Below the pieces are notes generated by a model that searched no databases, was not told the origin of the DNA, and saw only the letters and a list, made by a program, of their open reading frames with translations. A DNA stretch of 52,863 nt, taken from contig NZ_JBHEEH010000017.1 of assembly GCF_041929845.1 (NCBI RefSeq), positions 1-52,863 of the forward strand. The letters run 5' to 3'. Source of the DNA: Paenochrobactrum pullorum. GTDB taxonomy: Bacteria; Pseudomonadota; Alphaproteobacteria; Rhizobiales; Rhizobiaceae. Below are positions 36,359 through 44,768 of the stretch, in pieces. Position numbers and translations under genes: made by a program. Position 1 is the stretch's first letter. Every line of letters begins with the position of its first letter.

Positions 36359-36402
36359 CTGCTTGCGCTTTCGCCAAAACAAAGTGCAAGCAGCGTTTTT
36401 TA
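36359..36402 (+). terminator. Rho-independent terminator of the YjhX-family gene
   Basis: CTGCTTGC-g-CTTT (36359-36371), loop of 9, AAAG-t-GCAAGCAG (36381-36393), followed by a run of six T. One mismatch in a 13-base stem. Confidence 0.88.
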
Positions 36403-36428
36403 GTCTTTAACATATTGGTCTTTTAACA

Positions 36429-37274
36429 ATGAACTCATTGAAACTGGCAGATAATCGTCAATTGGTATGGCATGAGTGGGGCGCACTTGATGGCCGTGTT
36501 GTCATTTTTTGCCCGGGCGCCGGAATGGCCGGTCGTTTCGTTTTTGGTGAACGAGATGCAGAAGAACTCAATTTAAGAATGATCTCTGTTGATCGTGCAG
36601 GATTGGGTGGTTCAGATGCTGATCCGCAGAAAACCCTTGCAAGCTGGACACAAGATATTGAGCAATTGCTCAATCATTTAGAGGCGGAAGCACCGCTTGC
36701 CATAGGCTTTTCACAAGGTGCAGTTTTTGCTTATGCATTGGCGGCAGTCAATCTTGTTGAAGCGCTCACGATTGTTTCAGGGCAGGATGAATTGTCTCAT
36801 CCTGCAGTTATAAAGCAATTGCCGGATTCTGTTGCTGTGATGGTCGAACGTGCAAACTCTGATAAATTGGCATTGGAAACAGAAATTGCACAATTTGCGA
36901 CTGCTGAATGGCTCTGGCAGATGATTGAAACTATGAGCGCCGAGCAAGACCGTGCTTATTATGCACAAGGAGATTTCGCTCCGCATTATCGCGTTGCACT
37001 CGATGCTGGTTTTGTTCAAGGTGCAGCGGGTTATGCCCGTGATACTATTTTGGCAATGGCACCATGGCCATTTAAACTTGAGGAAATTAATTGTCCGGTG
37101 CAATTATGGTATGGTCTGGCTGATACCAGTCCTGTGCACTCTCCGGATTTTGGCGAGACACTGAGCAAGCGGCTTCCTTGCGTTAAACTTAATCAAATTG
37201 AAAGCAGCGGAAGTGCAGTTTTATGGACACAGTCGCGTGAGATATTGATGCAGTTAGCGGCGGGAAAATATTAA
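36429..37274 (+). CDS. Alpha/beta hydrolase
   Basis: 281 residues of the alpha/beta-hydrolase fold. Oxyanion region FCPGAGMAGR, then SVDRAGLGGSD, and the nucleophile elbow GFSQGA with Ser95. An acid is likely in YGLADTSPVHSPDFGE. Where the catalytic His usually sits near the C-terminus the sequence reads ESSGSAVLWTQ with no His; this may be a family trait or loss of activity. No operon partner; convergent with the TRAP operon. Confidence 0.87.
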   Translation: MNSLKLADNRQLVWHEWGALDGRVVIFCPGAGMAGRFVFGERDAEELNLRMISVDRAGLGGSDADPQKTLASWTQDIEQLLNHLEAEAPLAIGFSQGAVFAYALAAVNLVEALTIVSGQDELSHPAVIKQLPDSVAVMVERANSDKLALETEIAQFATAEWLWQMIETMSAEQDRAYYAQGDFAPHYRVALDAGFVQGAAGYARDTILAMAPWPFKLEEINCPVQLWYGLADTSPVHSPDFGETLSKRLPCVKLNQIESSGSAVLWTQSREILMQLAAGKY

Positions 37275-37386
37275 TATTTGAGAAGTTTGCTTTGTCATGC
37301 TCTCCTTCATTATAAAAGTAAGTAATTTGCTCTTTGACAAGTGATAAAAATGCTTTGAAAACTATCTCTTATTAAAAATTGGTCAT

Positions 37387-37410
37387 AAAAGGGGAAATGC
37401 TCCCCTTTTT
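37387..37410. terminator. Bidirectional terminator
   Basis: AAAAGGGGA (37387-37395), loop of 5, TCCCCTTTT (37401-37409), between the convergent alpha/beta hydrolase and SDR genes. A-run and T-run allow use from both sides. Confidence 0.88.
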
Positions 37411-37430
37411 ATGCTTGATTTTAAGCTTAA

Positions 37431-38225
37431 TCAATTCGCTGATTTTAACTCAAGACTTCCAGTTTGTGTCATACCGGAAGCCAGATAACCACCATCGACA
37501 GCAAGAATATGACCATTGACGTATTTGGCTTGAGGGGACGCCAGATAACAAACAGCTGCGGCAATATCATCTACTTCTCCCAAATGACCGGAAGGGATCA
37601 TTGGTAGCAATTTTGCTCTTGTTTCATCCGTATAAGCAGCTTCTGTCATCGCAGTCACAATAGCGCCCGGTGCAATTGCGTTGGCTGTGATTCCATAAGC
37701 GCCAAGTTCCAGAGCAAACTGGCGTGTGAGGCCGGAAATGGCGGCTTTTGAAGTGCCATAGGCCACGCGCCCCACACCTGCGCGGCTACCGCTAATCGAT
37801 GCCATATTAATGATGCGGCCATAGCGCTTCTTGACCATGTCACGGGCTGCACGTTGCGAACATAAAAATGTGCCCGTCAGGTTTATAGCCATTAAGCGGT
37901 TCCATGCATCAAGCGGAAAATCAAGAAGCGGCTGTACCACTAAAATTCCGGCGCAATTAACCAGAATATGGCAACTGCCACGCCAATGGGCGGTTTGCGT
38001 GAATGCATTCTCGACTGATTGCGGGTCGGAAACATCAAGCTTGATACCAAGCGCTTTTTGGCCTTGTGCATGAATAAGGGCAACTGTTTCGTCAATGCCT
38101 TCCTGATTGAGATCGGCGACAACGACAGATGCACCTCTATCAGCTAATTGAAGTGCGCAGGCGCGCCCGATGCCGGAACCTCCACCTGTCACCAATGCTA
38201 CGTCATTGATTTCATTATTATCCAT
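37431..38225 (-). CDS. SDR family oxidoreductase (3-oxoacyl reductase/hydroxyacyl dehydrogenase-like)
   Basis: 264 residues. Classical SDR: TGGGSGIGRACALQLADRG for NAD(P), Asp of VVVADLN, NCAGI, catalytic Ser in MASISGS, and YGTSKAA with Tyr and Lys; ends in VNGHILAVDGGY. The Asp after the second strand favours NAD over NADP. It is the last gene of the TRAP operon, one base after the large permease stop, so it likely oxidises a hydroxyl group on the imported acid or its CoA ester. Confidence 0.92.
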   Translation of the reverse strand: MDNNEINDVALVTGGGSGIGRACALQLADRGASVVVADLNQEGIDETVALIHAQGQKALGIKLDVSDPQSVENAFTQTAHWRGSCHILVNCAGILVVQPLLDFPLDAWNRLMAINLTGTFLCSQRAARDMVKKRYGRIINMASISGSRAGVGRVAYGTSKAAISGLTRQFALELGAYGITANAIAPGAIVTAMTEAAYTDETRAKLLPMIPSGHLGEVDDIAAAVCYLASPQAKYVNGHILAVDGGYLASGMTQTGSLELKSAN

Positions 38226-38226
38226 T

Positions 38227-39537
38227 TCAGCGCCCCATCATTGTGTCTGGTAGCCATGTCACGATGATAGGGAATAAGAAGATGAGCACAACTGTGAAGA
38301 GCTCCATAATTACAAACCAAAATGATCCTTTAAAGACATCCGACAGTGATGTTTCGCGGTCGATGCCAGCTATCACAAAGCAATTGAGCCCGACTGGGGG
38401 TGTGATGAGGCCGATTTCACACATTTTGACGCTGAGAATACCGAACCAGATCGGATCAAAACCAAGCTGAACCACTGTCGGGAACATGATCGGCAGCGTG
38501 ATCACCATCATCGAGAAAGCATCCAGAAACATGCCAAGCGGGATGTAAACCAACAACAGCAGTGCAATCACGGCATATGGTGGAATATCACTGCTGACCA
38601 CAAAACTGGCGATCGCATGGGGTAACTGGATAAGTGTTAGAAAATAACTAAAAATACCTGCACCAATCATGGTGAAAAGGATCATGACGGTAGTGGCTGA
38701 GGTTGAGCGGAAGCTTTCAACCAATTCACTACGCAAATGACCAGAGCGGTGAGCAAGCAACATCAAAAATGCGGCTATTGCACCTATCGCTCCTGCTTCC
38801 GTTGGAGTGACGATGCCTAAGTAAATACCACCCAGTACAACAATAAACAGAACCAGCACCTGCCACGCTTCCACGGTTCCGCGGATACGTTCACCCCAAG
38901 GTGTTGCCGGTACACGTGCTGCCTGGTTCATGCCGGTGCGGCCGATAATGCTGATGCCGATCATAAAGACAACAGTTGTCAAAATACCCGGAATAAAACC
39001 TGCAATCAGCATTTTACCGGCTGAAACTTCGGTTAATGCTGCATAGAAAATCAGCAGAACACTTGGTGGGATCAAGACGCCAAGAACACCACCAGCGGCA
39101 ACACTACCGGCTGCAAGACGTGGATCATAGCCGGCCTTTTTCATTTCCGGAATGGCAACGGCGCCAACGGTGGCAGCAGTTGCAACACTTGAACCAGAGG
39201 TGCAGGCAAAACCGGCACTGGTTAAAATACCAGCCATCGCTAAACCACCGGGTAAATGCCCGACCCATTTATTTGCAACACGAAATAAGCGTTTGCCGAC
39301 CTGCGCATGATGGGCAAAAGCGCCCATAAGAATAAAGAGTGGAATAACGGTGAGCGTATAAGAAGCCGACTGAGTAAAAGAGAATGATTTCAGGCGATTA
39401 AGCAAAAATGGCAGATCTTCAATCATGACAATGCCTAAAGCACCAGAGAGCGCAAGCGCTGCAAAAACCGGTGTGCCAATCGCCATCAATACAAAGATCA
39501 TTGTAACCGCAATTGTTGCGACTAATGTTGTATCCAT
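38227..39537 (-). CDS. TRAP transporter large permease DctM
   Basis: 436 residues with about twelve membrane spans. DctM landmarks: AIGTPVFAALALSGALGIV, FACTSGSSVATAATVGAVAIPEMKKAGYDPRLAAGSVAAGGVLGVLIPPSV, TPTEAGAIGAIAAFLM, and ITPPVGLNCFVIAG. It moves the receptor-delivered carboxylate inward with sodium. Follows the small permease by 61 bases. Confidence 0.95.
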   Translation of the reverse strand: MDTTLVATIAVTMIFVLMAIGTPVFAALALSGALGIVMIEDLPFLLNRLKSFSFTQSASYTLTVIPLFILMGAFAHHAQVGKRLFRVANKWVGHLPGGLAMAGILTSAGFACTSGSSVATAATVGAVAIPEMKKAGYDPRLAAGSVAAGGVLGVLIPPSVLLIFYAALTEVSAGKMLIAGFIPGILTTVVFMIGISIIGRTGMNQAARVPATPWGERIRGTVEAWQVLVLFIVVLGGIYLGIVTPTEAGAIGAIAAFLMLLAHRSGHLRSELVESFRSTSATTVMILFTMIGAGIFSYFLTLIQLPHAIASFVVSSDIPPYAVIALLLLVYIPLGMFLDAFSMMVITLPIMFPTVVQLGFDPIWFGILSVKMCEIGLITPPVGLNCFVIAGIDRETSLSDVFKGSFWFVIMELFTVVLIFLFPIIVTWLPDTMMGR

Positions 39538-39598
39538 TGGTAAATTCCGTTTTGACTAGTCAACCAATTGTTGACCTTAAAATATGCGGGCAGGGCTT

Positions 39599-40126
39599 TT
39601 ACAAAAGCTGACTGGCGGTGACTGCAGGCAGTTGACGGTGCGGATCGCGCCCTGTCAAAACCAGTAAGGCATGGAGAAGTGTTTGCACAACTGCCAGCCA
39701 CAAGCCGATGGCTACTGCGATTTTTGCCCACCAAATTGGAACCTGAAAATATCCCCAGCGAAACTCACGGATCGAAAAAGAATAGATTGCCTCAAGTGTG
39801 GCGGGATAAGCCAGCATCAGGAGTGCGAGCGCTGCCAAAAGCCATGCAAGCGTTGTTGAAAGACGCTGCCATGTCGGGTTGAATTTATCCGTCAGCATGG
39901 TCACTCTGATATGGGCGTCATCACTTTGTGCCCAACCAAGCCCCATGAAGACAACCATCACCATCGACATTTCCGACATTTCGAAAAGGCCGGGCACCGG
40001 TTTTCCTGTTAAAGTCCGAAGCACAACATCAAGCGTGATGCCAAACATCATGAAGGACAGAAAGCCGAGCGCTATCCAGCCGGTAATATTGGTTAATCGA
40101 TTTATATATTGATGGAGCTTAATCAT
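39599..40126 (-). CDS. TRAP transporter small permease DctQ
   Basis: About 175 residues, four membrane helices (WIALGFLSFMMFGITLDVVLRTL, MSMVMVVFMGLGWAQSDDAHIRVTM, LAWLLAALALLMLAY, WWAKIAVAIGLWLAVVQTLLHALLVL). The second ATG (40126) is taken as start because the GGGAGGGG ribosome site abuts the first (40132) too closely. Partner of DctM and the upstream receptor. Confidence 0.92.
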   Translation of the reverse strand: MIKLHQYINRLTNITGWIALGFLSFMMFGITLDVVLRTLTGKPVPGLFEMSEMSMVMVVFMGLGWAQSDDAHIRVTMLTDKFNPTWQRLSTTLAWLLAALALLMLAYPATLEAIYSFSIREFRWGYFQVPIWWAKIAVAIGLWLAVVQTLLHALLVLTGRDPHRQLPAVTASQLL

Positions 40127-40147
40127 CCGCATCCCCTCCCGGAAGCG

Positions 40148-40179
40148 GTCGCCGGAAATAATAACGTATAACCGGCGAC
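40148..40179 (-). promoter_or_regulatory. Hairpin after the TRAP receptor gene
   Basis: GTCGCCGG (40148-40155) and CCGGCGAC (40172-40179) form a perfect 8-base stem over a 16-base AT-rich loop between dctP and dctQ. As after the LIV receptor of cluster B, it may keep receptor mRNA in excess. Confidence 0.55.
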
Positions 40180-40193
40180 ATAAAGCAGTCTGA

Positions 40194-41282
40194 TTATTTC
40201 AAAGACTGTGCAATTTCGTATGGACGCAGCATTTTGCCTTGTGGCGCATGTTTTTCGATTGCTGCATCTATAAGTTTTTGCATGGCCTCACCGTCGATAC
40301 CGGCAGGCTTAGCCACAGTTTCTACCCATGCATCCACTTCTGCCGGTTGGACCAAAGCTTTCGCACGTACTTTTTCTTCATCGGATAATGTGTATAGTTT
40401 TCCACCTTCAGCGGTTACTTTTTTGACATAATCAAGTAGCACTTTATCGTAAATTTCGGTGAATTTACCGGCGTAGAGTTCATCTGCCAAATCGGTAGCA
40501 ACTTTTTGCACGTCAGGTGAAAGACTATTCCATACGTCTATATTCATGACAGTTGTGGCGGGCGCATGTGGACCATCACCAATATCATAGAAATTTGGAG
40601 CCACTTCATGCAGCTTGTAGGCAACAGCGGTGACAAAGTCGAAACCGTAAACACCATCAAGAACACCGCGTTCCAATGCCTGATAAACATCGGGTGCAGC
40701 CATTGGCACCGCGATGCCGCCTAGGCGTTCGATCACGTCGGTTGCAATACCGTAACCACGGATTTTCTTGCCTTTGATATCGTCAATGGAATTGATCGGA
40801 TTACGCATGACAAGCGGGGCATAGTTCCAGTTTGTCCAATAGAGAACTTTTGCACGGTGGCGTTTTTCCCACTCATCACGCAGAGGCTCGAATTGTTCAT
40901 AAACATCGCGGCAGACGAGCTGCAGACTATCGGCACGATCCATGCGGAAATACCATTCAAGACCGCGGGTTACCGGTAATTCAACCTGATAATAGCCCGG
41001 AGAAATAAGCGACATTTCAGATGTTTTGTCACGTACCGCAGCAAGGTGCTCACCCACTTTGTTGAGACTGCCTGCCCAATAGCGGCGAATGGAAACCTCA
41101 CCATTGGTACGTGTTTCCAGCTCTTTCAAAAACCATTCATCAACCCATGAAGGGCCAGCTGTTTCTGAAATGTAACTATCGAATTTCAGCGATGTTTTGG
41201 CAAATGCTGAACTTGCCAATGAAGGCACCAAGCCTGTGCCTGCCAAAGCCGCGGACATTTTAAGAAAATGACGTCTATCCAT
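40194..41282 (-). CDS. TRAP transporter substrate-binding protein DctP
   Basis: 362 residues. Twin-arginine-like signal DRRHFLKMSAALAG with cleavage near AFA/K. DctP fold with KGKKIRGYGIATDVIERLGGIAVPMAAPDVYQALERGVLDG, the conserved ligand-binding region (an Arg in IRGYG binds the carboxylate). GGGAGGAA precedes the ATG. The ligand is unknown, but the flanking acyl-CoA ligase and thiolase argue for a carboxylic acid destined for CoA activation. Confidence 0.94.
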   Translation of the reverse strand: MDRRHFLKMSAALAGTGLVPSLASSAFAKTSLKFDSYISETAGPSWVDEWFLKELETRTNGEVSIRRYWAGSLNKVGEHLAAVRDKTSEMSLISPGYYQVELPVTRGLEWYFRMDRADSLQLVCRDVYEQFEPLRDEWEKRHRAKVLYWTNWNYAPLVMRNPINSIDDIKGKKIRGYGIATDVIERLGGIAVPMAAPDVYQALERGVLDGVYGFDFVTAVAYKLHEVAPNFYDIGDGPHAPATTVMNIDVWNSLSPDVQKVATDLADELYAGKFTEIYDKVLLDYVKKVTAEGGKLYTLSDEEKVRAKALVQPAEVDAWVETVAKPAGIDGEAMQKLIDAAIEKHAPQGKMLRPYEIAQSLK

Positions 41283-41337
41283 TGTATTTCCTCCCGTTAT
41301 TATTTGGCTATGGTTCCTCTGCCATAACCGACTGCTT

Positions 41338-42855
41338 TCAATTATTTTCTAATGCTAGTTGGCGCAATTCTGTTTTCAGTACCTTGCCATAGCTATTTTT
41401 GGGTAACTCTTTGACAAAAAGATATTTTTTAGGTTTCTTGAATGATGCCATCTGCGATTGGCACCATTGATCGAGCAGTGATTTTTCAGCTGCTCTGTCT
41501 TCACGCATGACAATATAAGCCACAATGTTCTCGCCCCATTCAGGGTCTGGAACACCAATCACTGCGACTTCAAAAACATCTGGATGTTGCAACAGAGTTT
41601 CTTCCACTTCGCGTGGATAAATATTGGTGCCGCCGGAAATAATTACGTCTTTGGAGCGATCGGTGAGATGCAAGAAACCATCTTCATCAAGATGGCCGAG
41701 GTCGCCTGTCATGAGCCAGCCATTGTTTAATGTACTGGCTGTTGCATCAGGATTATTCCAATAGCCTTGCATGACGGTTTGACCAAAAACCGCAATTTCA
41801 CCGGTGGAGCCATGCGGTAATGACTTGCCATTATCATCACGAATTTCGACTTTGACGCATGCCTGCGCGGTGCCAACGGATGCGCGTCGTGAGCGCCAAT
41901 TGGCATGACTTTGATCTTTAACCAGATCGCGTGACAAAGCGGTAATGGTCATCGGGCTTTCACCCTGACCATAAATCTGCACAAACCGATCACCGAAATA
42001 ATCGAGTGCTTCGTCAATATCGGCAGCATACATCGGGCCGCCGCCATAAATAATGGTGCGGATACCTTCGCCTCGATAATCAACCGTCTTTGAATGTGCG
42101 ATCAGCCGTTTCACCATCGTGGGGGCAGCAAAAAACACCAAATTTTTCTGGGTTTTTGCCAGATTAATGATTTCAGCTGAATCAAATCCCTTGGATACCG
42201 GTATCAAGTGGCGGGCGCCTGCACGCATGAAAATCATGTTATATAGGCCGGCACCATGAGACATGGGCGCTGCATATAAAGCCGTGTCACTACCAAAAAC
42301 CTGATCGACATCAAGGCTGTAACACAGGCTCATATGGATCAGATTGTTATGGCTGAGCATCACGCCTTTAGGGCGTCCCGTAGTGCCGGAAGTGTAAAAC
42401 AGCCAAGCAATTTCATTGCTGTCGCAATCAGCCGGTTTATCTTTGTGTGAAGCTGAAACAGCCTGATTATATTCAGCACCGGCAATTTTGATGATTGTTT
42501 GCAGGCAAGGCGCATCTTCAAAACTGCAATCTGTATCAGTGAAGATAGTTTTTGCACCAGAATCTGCAATGATCCATGCTGCTTCTTTGGCATGAAGCTT
42601 ATGGTTGATGGGTACAATAACCGCCCCCAACCACCAGATTGCATGCATGATTTCCAGATATTCCGGACAGTTTTGCGCAAAAAGCGCCACTCTGTCGCCA
42701 CGGAACACTCCGTGATGATGATACAGCCAATGCGCCAATGAAGCCGTGCGCGTTAAGAGCGCGTCATAAGTTGCAAAGCACTCATCACCTGAGAGAATTG
42801 CTTCACGGTTTGGCCATGAACGGGCAGTTTGATAAAGCCAATATGCAATGTTCAT
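41338..42855 (-). CDS. Class I adenylate-forming acyl-CoA ligase
   Basis: 505 residues. Adenylates a carboxylic acid and loads it on CoA. Core P-loop YTSGTTGRPKGVMLSHNN, then YGQGESP, MTGDLGHLDEDGFLHLTDRSKDVIISGGTNIYPREVEE and the C-terminal PKNSYGKVLKTEL with the catalytic Lys. It begins 11 bases after the thiolase stop (ATG 42855; extra upstream codons overlap the thiolase). Medium-chain, aromatic or other acids are possible; with the TRAP importer next door it is probably the activation step for the imported acid. Confidence 0.92.
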   Translation of the reverse strand: MNIAYWLYQTARSWPNREAILSGDECFATYDALLTRTASLAHWLYHHHGVFRGDRVALFAQNCPEYLEIMHAIWWLGAVIVPINHKLHAKEAAWIIADSGAKTIFTDTDCSFEDAPCLQTIIKIAGAEYNQAVSASHKDKPADCDSNEIAWLFYTSGTTGRPKGVMLSHNNLIHMSLCYSLDVDQVFGSDTALYAAPMSHGAGLYNMIFMRAGARHLIPVSKGFDSAEIINLAKTQKNLVFFAAPTMVKRLIAHSKTVDYRGEGIRTIIYGGGPMYAADIDEALDYFGDRFVQIYGQGESPMTITALSRDLVKDQSHANWRSRRASVGTAQACVKVEIRDDNGKSLPHGSTGEIAVFGQTVMQGYWNNPDATASTLNNGWLMTGDLGHLDEDGFLHLTDRSKDVIISGGTNIYPREVEETLLQHPDVFEVAVIGVPDPEWGENIVAYIVMREDRAAEKSLLDQWCQSQMASFKKPKKYLFVKELPKNSYGKVLKTELRQLALENN

Positions 42856-42866
42856 TTCAATAATAC

Positions 42867-44039
42867 TCAGGCGCGGTCTGCATGAAGAATGGTGGCGTAA
42901 TTGGCAACGGCTGCCCCCCCCATATTGAACAATAGTCCCCACTCAGCACCCTTGCGCTGAATGTCGCCAGCTTGCTGTGTTAACTGGCGGAAGCCGAGCG
43001 CGTGCATGGAAACGCCGGTCGCGCCGACCGGATGGCCTTTTGCTTTCAAGCCACCGGAAAGATTAACCGGTAGTGCACCATCTGCAAAAACAGTGCCGTT
43101 TTTGATGGCGTCTCCACCGCGACCGGCTTCTGCCAGCCCCATGGCTTCATAGGTCAGTAATTCGGCGATAGTGAAACAGTCATGTACTTCGGCAAAATTG
43201 ATGTCTGATACGCTGACGCCTGCCTGTCTATAAGCCTGCATCATTGCAAGCTGCGGGCCTTCGAATTTGAGGAAATCACGGCTCGACATCGGCAGAAAAT
43301 CACTGACATGCTCGGCAGCGGCAATGCGGACACGGCGCTTCATATCAGCTGCCGCATCGGCAACAGACAAGATAATGGCCGCCGCACCATCGGTGACAAG
43401 CGAACAGTCAGTGAGCCTCAAGGGAGGGGCAATCAACGGGTTTTTATCGCTGACAGTGTTGCAGGCTTCAAAGCCCAAATCGCGTTGCATTTGTGCCAGC
43501 GGATTTTTCATCGCATTATGATGATTTTTGGCGGCAATATGTGCCATTGCAGTGAGCGGATCACCATAGCGTTCGGTATAAGCGCGCGCGGCAACACCAA
43601 AAACCTGCGGGAAGCTGAGGGCAGCTTCTGCTGCATCATTTTGATAACCGGCACCAGCCAGTGCGGTTGTGACGTCAGCGGTGGTGCGATGGGTCATTTT
43701 CTCGGCACCCACCACCAGAACATGACGCGCTTTGCCGCTTAAAATGGCATTAATACCAGCATGAATGGCCGCCGCACCGGAAGCGCAGGCATTTTCACAA
43801 CGTGCTGCCGGTGTAAAACGTAATGCCGGATCTGCTTGATGAATGAGAGAGGATGCAAAGCCGTCGCTGACGAGGCCGGAATTGAAATGGCCTAAATAAA
43901 CGGCATCAATTTCACTGGCCGGAAGGGCTGCTTCATGAAGCGCCTCACGCGTGGCCTGCACGATCAGTTGTTCCAGATTTTCTGTCAGTTTACCAAATTT
44001 GGTGTGACCAGAACCGGTGATATAAATAGTCTTATCCAT
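42867..44039 (-). CDS. Thiolase family protein (acetyl-CoA acetyltransferase / SCP-x type)
   Basis: 390 residues. Catalytic Cys85 in RCENACASGAAA, and the second half motif KGHPVGATGVSMHALGF with His; the wording (SGHTKFGKL, EVHDCFTIAELLTYEAMGL) is of the lipid-transfer/SCP-x thiolase branch rather than the PHB thiolases. Should split a 3-oxoacyl-CoA. No enoyl-CoA hydratase or acyl-CoA dehydrogenase is in the window. First gene of the TRAP operon, with GGAGAAG before the ATG, divergent from a PAS-LuxR regulator. Confidence 0.92.
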   Translation of the reverse strand: MDKTIYITGSGHTKFGKLTENLEQLIVQATREALHEAALPASEIDAVYLGHFNSGLVSDGFASSLIHQADPALRFTPAARCENACASGAAAIHAGINAILSGKARHVLVVGAEKMTHRTTADVTTALAGAGYQNDAAEAALSFPQVFGVAARAYTERYGDPLTAMAHIAAKNHHNAMKNPLAQMQRDLGFEACNTVSDKNPLIAPPLRLTDCSLVTDGAAAIILSVADAAADMKRRVRIAAAEHVSDFLPMSSRDFLKFEGPQLAMMQAYRQAGVSVSDINFAEVHDCFTIAELLTYEAMGLAEAGRGGDAIKNGTVFADGALPVNLSGGLKAKGHPVGATGVSMHALGFRQLTQQAGDIQRKGAEWGLLFNMGGAAVANYATILHADRA

Positions 44040-44095
44040 AACTGCTTCTCCTCATCCCTTTTAAAGAAAAGCGAAATAGACAGGCTTCGTCTATT

Positions 44096-44107
44096 CGTAG
44101 TACTACG
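44096..44107. promoter_or_regulatory. Palindrome between PAS-LuxR and TRAP operon
   Basis: CGTAGT-ACTACG, a perfect 12-base dyad, overlaps a second palindrome CTACGTAG (44103-44110), and TACGTA recurs at 44116-44121 as TATACGTA. Likely binding region for the LuxR-type regulator at 44144, in the 104-base divergent gap. Confidence 0.5.
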
Positions 44108-44143
44108 TAGAACTATACGTATTTCATTTGTGGGGAGAAAATT

Positions 44144-44719
44144 ATGAATTACAATGACTTAACATCGGAACAGCTTACTGAAATTGCTTTTCAGGATGCA
44201 CCGATTGCGATTTTGGTTTTAAGTAACCGGCAAATCAAAGCCTGTAACAAAGAAGTTTCCGAACTGTTTGGCTGGCAAGAAAGAGAGCTTATCGGGCAGT
44301 CAATCCGTGTGCTTTATCCGTCAAAATTTGACTATGAGGCAACGGGGGAACGTTGGCTTCGCTGGCTAAAAAGTCGTCCTCGTTACGCCGATGAGCGTTT
44401 CATGCAATATCGTGGCGGCGAGGTGTTTTGGGCACGCGCACGCGGGCGCACATTAACACCGGAAAAGCCGTTTGAATTGATGGTTTGGACATTTGAACGA
44501 CTGACCGCAGAGGTAAGTCCGGCATCGGATTTAACCCCGCGTGAACGCGAAGTGGCGCAGCATATCGTGAATGGGGCTTCGTCTAAAGATATTGGCGTGA
44601 TGCTTGGTATTTCACATCGCACTGTAGAAGTGCATCGTGCAGCGGTGATGCGTAAATTGAATGCCAGCAATACGGCGCAATTAATCTCTAAAATTTTTGT
44701 GCGTGATGGAGATCATTAA
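44144..44719 (+). CDS. PAS domain LuxR family regulator
   Basis: 191 residues. A PAS sensor at about 10-120 (AFQDAPIAILVLSNRQIKACNKEVSELFGWQERELIGQSIRVLYPS) and a LuxR/FixJ helix-turn-helix at about 127-188 (LTPREREVAQHIVNGASSKDIGVMLGISHRTVEVHRAAVMRKLNA). There is no receiver domain, so it senses directly with the PAS domain. Divergent from the thiolase/TRAP operon; probable activator of it. A strong GGGGAGAA precedes the ATG. Confidence 0.93.
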   Translation: MNYNDLTSEQLTEIAFQDAPIAILVLSNRQIKACNKEVSELFGWQERELIGQSIRVLYPSKFDYEATGERWLRWLKSRPRYADERFMQYRGGEVFWARARGRTLTPEKPFELMVWTFERLTAEVSPASDLTPREREVAQHIVNGASSKDIGVMLGISHRTVEVHRAAVMRKLNASNTAQLISKIFVRDGDH

Positions 44720-44750
44720 AAATGTGGCTGATGATGTCAGCCACATTTTA
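44719..44750. terminator. Bidirectional terminator
   Basis: AAAATGTGGCTGA (44719-44731), loop TGATG, TCAGCCACATTTT (44737-44749): a 13-base perfect stem overlapping the LuxR stop, and followed within 19 bases by the convergent ABC ATPase stop. Confidence 0.85.
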
Positions 44751-44768
44751 ACTTTCGAAAGAATTGGT

